Positions 45,255 through 53,900 of a DNA stretch of 64,000 bases are shown piece by piece. A program made the translations under genes and the position numbers. Source of the stretch: Moraxellaceae bacterium (GTDB lineage: Bacteria; Pseudomonadota; Gammaproteobacteria; Pseudomonadales; Moraxellaceae); the NCBI GenBank assembly GCA_029237815.1, contig JAQZBP010000003.1, positions 589,813-653,812 on the forward strand, given 5' to 3'. Under the pieces are notes generated by a model, which was given only the letters and a program-made list of their open reading frames with translations, had not been told where the DNA came from and did not search any database. Positions within the stretch are counted from its first letter, which is position 1; each line of letters starts with the position of its first letter.

Positions 45255-46331
45255 TCAATCCGTGACCACCGTCGTGTTGCGGCCGCACCGCTTGGCGGTG
45301 TACAGCGCCTTGTCCGCACGCACGTAAATATCCTGCGGGCACTGGTCTGCAGAGGCAGACAGCGTGGCGCCGATGCTGACCATCAACGGCAGCGCAACCC
45401 CGCCATGGGCGATGCAGAGTGTCTCAACGGCAGTGTTGATGCGCTCGCCCAGGCTGCGCAGGCCGTCACGGTCGATGGCCCCGCTGCACAGAATGGCAAA
45501 CTCGTCGCCGCCTATGCGAAACACCGTCTCCACGTCATGGCGGGTGCTTTCCAGCAGGACGGCGGCGACCTTTGCCAGGGCCGCATCGCCAGCGGCATGG
45601 CCATGCACATCGTTCAGCGTTTTCAGGTGATCCAGGTCCACCAGCACGAGCGCATAGCGCTCATCCGAGCGATTCAGGCGGGCAAACGCCTGCTGCAGGC
45701 GCTTGGTGAAATAGCGGCGGTTATAAAGGCCGGTCAGTGCGTCGGTAATGCTTTCCTGGGTAAGGCGCTCGTTGGCCTTCTCCAGCTCCGCCAACAACTG
45801 CTCGCGCGCCTGCTCCAGCAGCATCCGGTTCAGCTCCGCCTGCACCTTCTGGCAGAACAGCTCGGACAACTCGACAATGAGCCGCCGCTGATCGTCATCC
45901 TCCATATCCCGCTCATAGAACAGCGCGACATGGCCGATCATTTTTCCCTTTCTGCTCCAGAGCGGGATGCCGATAAAACTTTCGTAATTTGTGCTGCGCG
46001 TGGCGTCAAACAGCTGGCAGACGTTCTTCGCGATGGCCACCGTCTGTCCGATACGCATCTGCGTCCAGGGTTGCCCGGCATCAGTCTGGTAAATGAGGTC
46101 GCAAGGCGTGCCATGCAGGTCGAAGTTCCAGCCCGCCACCGCCTCCCCACTTCTCCAGGCAGCGAGCACCTCCACCGTTTGCTGCTCATTCCCGATGACC
46201 TTCGTAATGAAAACGAAATCTGTCTTCAGCTCGACCGCCATGGCTTTCACCGCGGCCGTGATGAAATCGCCGCCGGTGAAGTTGGCGGTTTCCTTCAACA
46301 GGTTCCGCAGGATGGTGTATTCATTTGTCAT
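45255..46331 (-). CDS. GAF-GGDEF diguanylate cyclase
   Basis: 358 residues. The N-terminal 165 form a GAF-type sensor (ELKTDFVFITKVIGNEQ, GIPLWSRKGKMIGHVALFYE). A helix at about 160-190 links it to the GGDEF domain, with ITDALTGLYNRRYF, DLDHLKTLNDVHGHAAGD and GGDEF at 274-278. No RxxD inhibitory site is seen at the usual place, so product inhibition may be missing. Cytoplasmic. It is the third gene of a signalling run with the hybrid kinase and REC-EAL protein, separated by 185 bases from the kinase. Confidence 0.92.
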   Translation of the reverse strand: MTNEYTILRNLLKETANFTGGDFITAAVKAMAVELKTDFVFITKVIGNEQQTVEVLAAWRSGEAVAGWNFDLHGTPCDLIYQTDAGQPWTQMRIGQTVAIAKNVCQLFDATRSTNYESFIGIPLWSRKGKMIGHVALFYERDMEDDDQRRLIVELSELFCQKVQAELNRMLLEQAREQLLAELEKANERLTQESITDALTGLYNRRYFTKRLQQAFARLNRSDERYALVLVDLDHLKTLNDVHGHAAGDAALAKVAAVLLESTRHDVETVFRIGGDEFAILCSGAIDRDGLRSLGERINTAVETLCIAHGGVALPLMVSIGATLSASADQCPQDIYVRADKALYTAKRCGRNTTVVTD

Positions 46332-46516
46332 GCAGAGTGCTCACTGTCTCTTCTACTGTTGGCCGGCAAAAACCATCGCCGTGATGTCATGGCGGAGGCT
46401 CGACCCGGAGCGCTCGGCCGAACTTGATGGCGCCGCTATCGCACAGCCTTGCGCGCGGCCTCTGCAAACCACCTCGCTATCCGGATTGATGCGTCCGGCA
46501 TCAGCGCCTCGCCATT

Positions 46517-49150
46517 TCAGCTTGCGGCGCGCCCGAGCAGCGCGGCCACGTGGGTCAGCAGCTGATCCCGTCGGTAGGGTTTCGCCAGAAAGTCCGCCCC
46601 CTCCCCCAATTCACTTTCCAGCTGATGCACCTCATCGGCAAAACCGGAGGCGAAGAGAATCGGGAGCCCGGGACAACGCGCGCGCGCGGCCCGGGCCAGG
46701 GCCGGACCGGAGAGGACACCCGGCATGACCACATCGGTCAGCAGCAGCGCCGGCGTACAGCCCTGCTCCAGCAGGACGAGCGCCGCATCGCCGTTGACCA
46801 CCGCCTGCGTGCGATAGCCGGCCCGCTCGAGATACTGCGCCGCCAGGTGGCGGATGCCGTCGTCGTCCTCGACGATGAGAATCTCCCGCCCCGCAGCCCG
46901 GGTGACGCCCGGCGCCGACGCGGACGTCTGCTCCTTTGTCATGCGCTCCGTGCGCGGCAGGTAAAGCCGGAAGGTGCTGCCCTTTTCCGGTTCGGACGCG
47001 ACCGTGATATGGCCACCGGACTGCGTGATGAAACCGAAGGCGGTGCTCAAACCGAGGCCGCTGCCCTTGCCCGCGTCCTTGGTGGAGAAGAAGGGCTCGA
47101 AGACCCGGTCCAGGTGCTCGGGCGCAATCCCGCTGCCGGTATCGGACACCGCCACCCTCACGTACTGCCCGGGAATGACATCGGCATGCTCCCGGGCATA
47201 AGCCTCGTCCAGCGTGGCGTTGTCCAGCGCGAGCACCAGGCGGCCATTGCCCTGCATGGCGTCGCGCGCGTTGATGACCAGGTTCAGCAGCGTGCTTTCC
47301 AGCTGCCCGGGATCGACCATGGCGGTCCACAGCGGCGCCTGGATCTGCAACTCCAGTCGGTGCTGCCGGGTCAGCGACGTTTCGAGGATGGGCACGAGCT
47401 CCCTGACCAGCTCGTCGATCGCCACGGGCTCCGGCGACAGCGATTGCCGACGCGCAAAGGCGAGCAGGCTGCGCACCAGGCTTGCGCCCCGGTCCGCGGC
47501 CTGCACGATCATCCGCGCCAGCGGGACGAGGTCCGGATCGTGCTCCAGCTGCTCGGCCAGCATCTCGGCATTGCCCAGCACCACCGTGAGCAGGTTGTTG
47601 AAATCGTGCGCGATGCCGCCGGTGAGATGGCCGACGGCTTCCATGCGTTGCGCGACCTGCAGCTGGCGCGCCAGCTGCTTGTGCTCGGTGATGTCGCGCT
47701 CGATGGAGACGAAATGCGTGTAGCGGCCGCTCTCGTCGGTGATGGGCACGATGTCGAGATCCGCACAGAACGGCGTGCCGGCCTTCGTGTAATTGATCAT
47801 CTGCACCCGCACCGGCTCGCGCTTCACGACGGCGTCGATGATCCGGTCGATCGCCTCCTGCTGCGTGTCCGGCCCGTGCAGGAACTGGGGGCTGCGTCCG
47901 ACCACCTCCGCCTGCGTATAGCCGGTGATGCGCTCGAAGGCCTCGTTGATGAAGAGGATGCGCGGGCCGCCCGCGTCGATCGCGTCGGCCTCGGTGATCA
48001 TGATGACGTCGTTGATGCGGGACACCGCCGTGCGCAGCAGCAGCAGCTCCTTCTGTTCCTCGCGCTGGCGGGTGATATCCAGGAAGTAGACGGTGAGGCC
48101 GCCGCGCGACGGATAAATGCGGATGTCCAGCCACAGGCTCTGCGGCGCGAACCATTCCTGCACGTGCACGGCGCTCTGCTCTGCCATGGCACGGCGGCAA
48201 TGGACGACGAAAGGGCTGGCGTCGTCTCCCGCGCCGTCCGCCCAGAGGCGTTTGCCCAGCAATTCTTCACACGCATGGCCCAGTACGGACGCGGCCTTGG
48301 CATTCACGAAGGTGAACCGGAATTCCCAGTCCAGCGCGAAAAATGCATCGTTGATGCTTTCGAGCTTGTTGCGCATGCGCGTGGCCAGGTCCTGCGCCTC
48401 GGCCCGCAGCCGCTGGATGTGGTCGATATCCAGCGTCGAGCCCAGCCAGCGCACGATGTTGCCGCCGGCATCGCGCTCCGGCATCGCGCGCGCAAGATGC
48501 CAGGCATAGCGCCCGTCCGTGGTACGGAGGCGACACTCGCATTCGTAGGGCGCACCGGTCGCGACGGAGTGCTGCCAGCGCGCGAGCGTCGCCTCCCGGT
48601 CTTCCGGGTGCACGGAGCTCGGCCAGTCGGCCAGGAGTTCCGCCCGCGGCCGGCCGGTGAGACTTGCGAACTGGCGGCCGACAAAATCGATCACGCCCGC
48701 GGGCGTGGCGGTCCAGATCTGGATCGGCAGGCTCTCGGCCAGGGTTTCAAAATCCCGCTGGCGGGCACGCCGGAGTTCGCGGTCGCGCTGGTAGAGCAGG
48801 GCCTGATGGCGGCAGGCCAGGTACAGCGCCAGCAGCGCCGCGGTCGCCGCCGCGCTGTCCAGCAGCATGGCGGCAAGGGCATCGCCCCCACGCTGCGAAG
48901 GCGACACCTGCCAGCCCAGCCAGACCGCGAAAATGGCCACGACGGTCGTGCGCCAGGCAATCACCTGGCTGGACTGGAAATGCGCCAGCACCACGACGGG
49001 CAAATACCACAAATCGCGCACCAGCCACGGCGGGGCATGGTAATTCCAGGCGAACACCAGGAGCAGGCCGCACCAGGACACCAGCCTGACCAGCAGGTCC
49101 TGGCGCGATGCCGGCAGGCCGGCTTGCCGCATTTCGTTAGCGTCTGTCAA
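46517..49150 (-). CDS. Hybrid sensor histidine kinase with PAS domains and receiver
   Basis: 877 residues. An N-terminal membrane region (to about 120) is followed by three PAS domains (FETLAESLPIQIWTATPAG; INDAFFALDWEFRFTFVNA; VIMITEADAIDAGGPRILFI with YTQAEVVGRSPQFLHGP). The kinase core has the phospho-acceptor His in GGIAHDFNNLLTV and the ATP site in DTGSGIAPEHLDRVFEP. A receiver domain at the end (ILIVEDDDGIRHLA, LLTDVVMPG) carries the phospho-Asp. A TTG start at 49150 is supported by GAGAGG 7 bases upstream; the ATG at 49132 lacks a ribosome site. It lies 103 bases downstream of the REC-EAL gene. Confidence 0.93.
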   Translation of the reverse strand: MTDANEMRQAGLPASRQDLLVRLVSWCGLLLVFAWNYHAPPWLVRDLWYLPVVVLAHFQSSQVIAWRTTVVAIFAVWLGWQVSPSQRGGDALAAMLLDSAAATAALLALYLACRHQALLYQRDRELRRARQRDFETLAESLPIQIWTATPAGVIDFVGRQFASLTGRPRAELLADWPSSVHPEDREATLARWQHSVATGAPYECECRLRTTDGRYAWHLARAMPERDAGGNIVRWLGSTLDIDHIQRLRAEAQDLATRMRNKLESINDAFFALDWEFRFTFVNAKAASVLGHACEELLGKRLWADGAGDDASPFVVHCRRAMAEQSAVHVQEWFAPQSLWLDIRIYPSRGGLTVYFLDITRQREEQKELLLLRTAVSRINDVIMITEADAIDAGGPRILFINEAFERITGYTQAEVVGRSPQFLHGPDTQQEAIDRIIDAVVKREPVRVQMINYTKAGTPFCADLDIVPITDESGRYTHFVSIERDITEHKQLARQLQVAQRMEAVGHLTGGIAHDFNNLLTVVLGNAEMLAEQLEHDPDLVPLARMIVQAADRGASLVRSLLAFARRQSLSPEPVAIDELVRELVPILETSLTRQHRLELQIQAPLWTAMVDPGQLESTLLNLVINARDAMQGNGRLVLALDNATLDEAYAREHADVIPGQYVRVAVSDTGSGIAPEHLDRVFEPFFSTKDAGKGSGLGLSTAFGFITQSGGHITVASEPEKGSTFRLYLPRTERMTKEQTSASAPGVTRAAGREILIVEDDDGIRHLAAQYLERAGYRTQAVVNGDAALVLLEQGCTPALLLTDVVMPGVLSGPALARAARARCPGLPILFASGFADEVHQLESELGEGADFLAKPYRRDQLLTHVAALLGRAAS

Positions 49151-49253
49151 ATCGGTACCTCTCGTTCTCTCACCGCAAACGGCATGGGTTGGCGTTGGTC
49201 ATTCAGGGCATTGAAAGAGCCGCCCGCTCCCCGCCCCTGCGGGCAGCGGACCG

Positions 49254-50579
49254 TCAGTGCGGGAGGCGCCGGGCCTCGTGCGCGAGCAGCCACGGGATGA
49301 CGGCATCGGGCGCGAGGGCGCGGGAAATCCAGTAACCCTGCACGCTGTCGCAGCCCAGCTCCTTCAGGTAGCGCAGGGTGGCCTCGTCCTCGACGCCTTC
49401 GGCGGTGATGGACAGCCCCAGGCTGCGCCCGAGATCGACCACCGAGCGCACCACGGCCCGCGACTCCTCGCAGGACGTGGCCCGCATCACGAAACTCTTG
49501 TCGATCTTGATTTCGGAGAACGGCAGCTTGACGAGCTGCACCATGGAGGAATAACCGGTGCCGAAATCGTCAATGGAGAGATGGCAGCCCTGCAGGCGCA
49601 ACCGCGTCAGGTTGTCCAGCGCCGTAATGGCATCCTGCATGGCGCTGGTTTCAGTCAGCTCCAGCACCACCCGTTGCGACGCAATGCCGAGCTGCCGGCA
49701 CCGCAGCACCATGCGCTCGAACAGGGCCTGGTTGCCGAGCGAGAGCGCCGACACATTCAGGGACAGCTGAACCTGCTCCAGGCTGCTACGCACGGTGGCA
49801 CTGCAGGCCGCCGCCTCGCGCGCGAGCCCGGCCAGCCAGGCCAGCGCCAGATCGGTCACCCGGCAGGTCAGTTCGTCGATCAGGCCATGCTGTTCGGCCA
49901 GCGCGATGAAGACCTCCGGCCTGACATGCCCCAGCTCCGGACGTATCCAGCGCGCCAGTGCCTCGAAGCCGACCAGTGCGCCCGTACTGCAATCGACCTT
50001 GGGCTGGTAGGCCAGCCTGATCTCGAGGCGGTCCAGTGCGGTACGCAGATCGACCACTGACGGCCCAGGTTCCGCCGCGGGACTCCGCACCGCCACCAGA
50101 CGCTGGCGGGCTGCCACCGACAGCTCTCGCTCCGGGAGGCTGGCCGTCTCGACGACAGGCGGGCGCTTGGCCAGCCGCGCCTGTGTTTTGAGCAGCAGTT
50201 GCCGCAAGGTGGCGGCGGAAAACGGCTTGGGCAGAAAGCCCACGATATCCAGTCCGTGGGCACGCGCGGAACGCTCGGCCGCCTCCAGGATGCGGCTGCC
50301 GACGCCGCTGGTAATGATCAGGAGGGCTTTCTGCTGCTGTCCGCCCAGGGAGCGGATCACTTCAATGCCGTCCATGCCGGGCATGACCAGGTCCAGGGAC
50401 ACGACATCGGGGGCCCACTCTTTCAGCAGACGGAAGAAATCATCGGCATTGGTGGCATGCCGCGCCGCGAAACCGCTGAGTGCCACCATGCGCTGCAGGG
50501 TGGCGCCTGTCATCGCTTCGTCATCCAGGATCAGCAGGCGCGGCAAAGCGGCCTCGGCAGGGCGCATAAAGCGAAACAT
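49254..50579 (-). CDS. Receiver-EAL c-di-GMP phosphodiesterase
   Basis: 441 residues. A receiver domain (residues 12-125) has phospho-acceptor Asp63 in SLDLVMPGMDG, the acidic pair LLILDD, and Lys118 in FLPKPF. After a linker, the EAL domain starts near 175 and shows AYQPKVDCSTG, EAL at 206-208, DDFGTGYSS, IKIDKSFV and TAEGVED, so the catalytic set looks complete. It should degrade c-di-GMP when phosphorylated or relieved by phosphorylation. The hybrid kinase just downstream is the likely phosphodonor. AGGA precedes the ATG at 50579. Confidence 0.94.
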   Translation of the reverse strand: MFRFMRPAEAALPRLLILDDEAMTGATLQRMVALSGFAARHATNADDFFRLLKEWAPDVVSLDLVMPGMDGIEVIRSLGGQQQKALLIITSGVGSRILEAAERSARAHGLDIVGFLPKPFSAATLRQLLLKTQARLAKRPPVVETASLPERELSVAARQRLVAVRSPAAEPGPSVVDLRTALDRLEIRLAYQPKVDCSTGALVGFEALARWIRPELGHVRPEVFIALAEQHGLIDELTCRVTDLALAWLAGLAREAAACSATVRSSLEQVQLSLNVSALSLGNQALFERMVLRCRQLGIASQRVVLELTETSAMQDAITALDNLTRLRLQGCHLSIDDFGTGYSSMVQLVKLPFSEIKIDKSFVMRATSCEESRAVVRSVVDLGRSLGLSITAEGVEDEATLRYLKELGCDSVQGYWISRALAPDAVIPWLLAHEARRLPH

Positions 50580-50923
50580 AGGGTGTTCCTGATTAGCTAA
50601 TTTTATTGATTAGATTTTCTTAATTTTCGATACGTAAATATTTAATTTGAATCCTGATTCAGCAGCGCGGGCTACCGCGCAACACTGGCGCCTCGTAGCA
50701 ATTCCCAAACACTGGCTTTTTATTTCCGGCACGAAACATCTCGTTGTCTAGTCGACGTGGCTGCGGAAATTTGCGCTCAAAATTTATGCAACGCAATAAC
50801 GCTCGCGCGCAATTTGCGCGCAAATAGAGCGGCAGTTCCTGATGCGAAGTCCGCCGCCCCGCCGCTCAACCAAAAAAAGCCGGACGCCTTGCGGCGCCCG
50901 GCTTTTTTAACGTGTTGCAGCGA
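50580..50923. other. AT-rich intergenic region with terminator
   Basis: 344 bases between the autotransporter stop and the REC-EAL start. The part from about 50585 to 50760 is far richer in A and T than the coding sequence. It likely holds the promoter of the REC-EAL gene. The terminator hairpin near the autotransporter end is listed separately. No other gene is seen. Confidence 0.5.
50873..50908 (-). terminator. Intrinsic terminator after the autotransporter
   Basis: An 11-bp outer stem (50873-50883 with 50898-50908) and an inner 4-bp stem around the loop TTGC, with one mismatch. A and T runs lie on both sides, so it can work on both strands. It lies 16 bases past the autotransporter stop. 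Confidence 0.9.
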
Positions 50924-53900
50924 TCAGAACGGCAGCTTGAACTTGATCGACGCGGTCTGTCCCTGGAAACCGTCGCGGCTTTCCAGATCGTAGACGGCAT
51001 TGATCTCCAGGTTCTTGCTGGTCACGTAGCGGTAACCGATGCCTCCGGTGAACACCATGGCATCCGGCTCGATACCGTTGGTGACGAAGGTCGGACCGTT
51101 GCCCGACAGCGTGGAGGTGGCGGTCGCCGCATCCACGGAGTCGTGCGCAATGCCCAGATTCGCACTGAACACGCCCTTGCCCAGCGTCAGCTCGTAGCTG
51201 CCCCTGGCGGCCACCAGGATCGACTCCTCATCGGCGTCCTGCACGGACAGGTTGTAGATGCTGGCACCGGTTTCGGTGTAGGCATCCAGGGCAACCTGGT
51301 TGTACTGCAGGGCCAGGGACGGCACCAGCGCACTCTTCTCGCCGAGCTTGTAGCTGCGCGACAGGATGGCGCCGAAGGACAGCTGCAGGCCATCGAAGCT
51401 GGACAGCGAGCGGCTGTTGTCGATGTTCAGACGCGAGCCGTCATAGCTATGCTGGGCGGCACCAATGTGCAGATCCAGCGCCGTCCGGTTATCGATGGCG
51501 TAGGAGCCGTACACCGTGGCCTGCGCGCTGTCGACGTCCACGTCCGAGATACGGCCTTCCACATCGCTCTTCGCCGTCGCCAGCGCCGCACCGACGCGCC
51601 AGGCATCGGACACCGCACCATCGACACCAATCACGACACCATCCGTATTCGCGTCATAACCGCTGACGCCGTTGGCCGCATCCTGCTCGGCCTTGCCCAC
51701 GAATGGCTTGACCCAGACAGCGGCATCCTTGAAGGCGTCGCCCGAGGCCGCACCGCGGGTTTCCACGATGCGCGCGCCGATGGCGCTGCTCACGCCCTCG
51801 CCGGCGACACGGGTGGCCTGCGCCGCGCCGGCCGTCAGCACCGGTGCCATATGCTCGATGACATCCGCGGCAGCGGCAGCGGTCGATGCGCCGTTGAGCG
51901 CGGCCGCCAGCGTGGCGTACCTGCCGGTTTCACCGTCCGCAATCACGCCATCCACCAGGCTCGCCAGACTGGGCGACAGGTTGAGACCCGTACCGAACAC
52001 GGCATTCCGGGCATCGACATAGCGGGTCACCAGGTCCACATAGGAGCCGTCGATAGCCGCATCGAAGTTCCAGAAGACGCTGTTGTCCGTCACGTTGAAC
52101 GCGCTGGCCACCAGATCATCGGAGGCGATCACGTTATAGAGCACGTCCCCGTCGACGAGCAGATGCACCGGATCCACCTGCACATGCAGCTTGTTGCTGG
52201 CCGCGAAGTCGGCGGTGCCGGCCACATCGATCTTGCCGTAGTGGTCGACGTCGCGAACGACGAAGGTCATCGACCCGCCCGCCTGCTGGGTGTAATCCCC
52301 GCCCACATAGCTCGGGCTGCCGATCAGGTGGGTGATGCTGCCGGAATTGACCAGCGAAATGCCCTGGCCGCTGTAGTCGTTGACGAAGAGGTTGCCGGTA
52401 TAGTTCTCGTGATCATTGCCCGCTCCCAGGTACACGCCCGCCTGCATCGTGCCACTGTTGATGACCAGGCCGTCGCCCCGCTCGGCATAGACCGCGTAGG
52501 ACTGACCCTTGGCATTGCCGTTGGCGAAGATGGTGCCGGTATTTTCCACCCGCGCATCATCGTCCAGCGCTTCGCTGACATAGATGCCGTAGGCCGAGGC
52601 CACGCCATCCGATGCCGCCGCGGCCACGATCGTTCCGCTGTTGCTGATAACGGCGCCGTCATCGACGTCGGACGCATAGAGGCCAAACGCTTCTGCACTG
52701 CCTTCACCATCGGTGCTGCTGTGCATGGCCCTCGCCATTACGGTACCGCTGTTGCGGAGCGTGCTTTCACCGGACAGGGTGCTGGCGCGCATGCCGTAGG
52801 CCTGCGCGGAGGTGTCGCCCACGCCCTCGGCCAGGACGGAAATCGCGCCGCTGTTGCTGACGCTGGCGGTATCCGTCAGGTAGCTGGCGCGCATGCCGTA
52901 GGCATCGGCGGAGGACTCGTCCGAAGACGCGCCGCTGGCCCTCGCCACGACGGAGATCGTGCCCTTGTTCATCATCGACGAACTGCCATACAGGCTGCCG
53001 GCGCGCATACCGTAGGCATCGGCAGACGAGCCGCCAGCCGTGGCCTGCACGGTGATCGTGCCGCCGTTGCTGATCAGGGCGCCGTCAACCATCTCTCCAT
53101 CGAGATGGATGCCGTAGGCCTCGGCCGATTCGGAGGCCGACGTCGCCACCGCGTTGATCACGCGCTCGTTGATCAGCTCGGCATTGCCGCCCATGTAGTC
53201 GACTTCGATGCCGGTCGCTTCCGCGTCTTCATTCTCGGAAGAGGCCGTGGCCGTGATCGTGCCGGAGTTGGTCAGGCGGCCGGAGGCTGTTTCCTCGAGC
53301 ACACCGATCGGCATGATGCCGGTGAAATGGTCGTTGTAATCCAGCGACTGGAGCGAGATGCCGTAGGCATAGGCGTCGGCATCGCTGTCGTCACCCGAGA
53401 TCACCTCGGCAGTGATGGTGCCCGTATTGGAGATGCTGGCCCCGTCCACTTCATCCGCGGCGATGCCATAGGCAGAGGCGTAGGACATTTCATCGCCGGC
53501 CTGCGCCGTAATGATGCCGGTGTTGAGGATTTCGGAGCCTTCCCCCACATACCCCGCGTCGATGCCGTAGGCTTCCGCCCCCACGCGACCGCTGGCGTCG
53601 GCCGTAATCCGGCCATTGTTTACGATCTGCGATGCCAGCATGGCTTCATCGATGCGGACGCCGGCGGCATTCGCAACGTTCTCGTAGCTGGAGTGGCTCA
53701 GGGAGAGCGCAGAGGCGCTGATCGTGCCGTCGTTCTGCAGCAGGGAACCGGACAGGACATACGCCGCCATACCGCTGGCAGCGGCATGCTCATAACCCTC
53801 GGCGGACGCGGCGATCGAGCCGCCCGCGGCGTTGGTGACCGAGCTGTCGCCCAGCCAGTCCATGGCGACACCGGCGGCAAAGGCAGCGCCGTCATCCGTC

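Noticed and set aside
46550..49300. A plus-strand frame of about 900 codons over the hybrid kinase
   Set aside because: Antisense shadow of a gene with PAS, kinase and receiver motifs.
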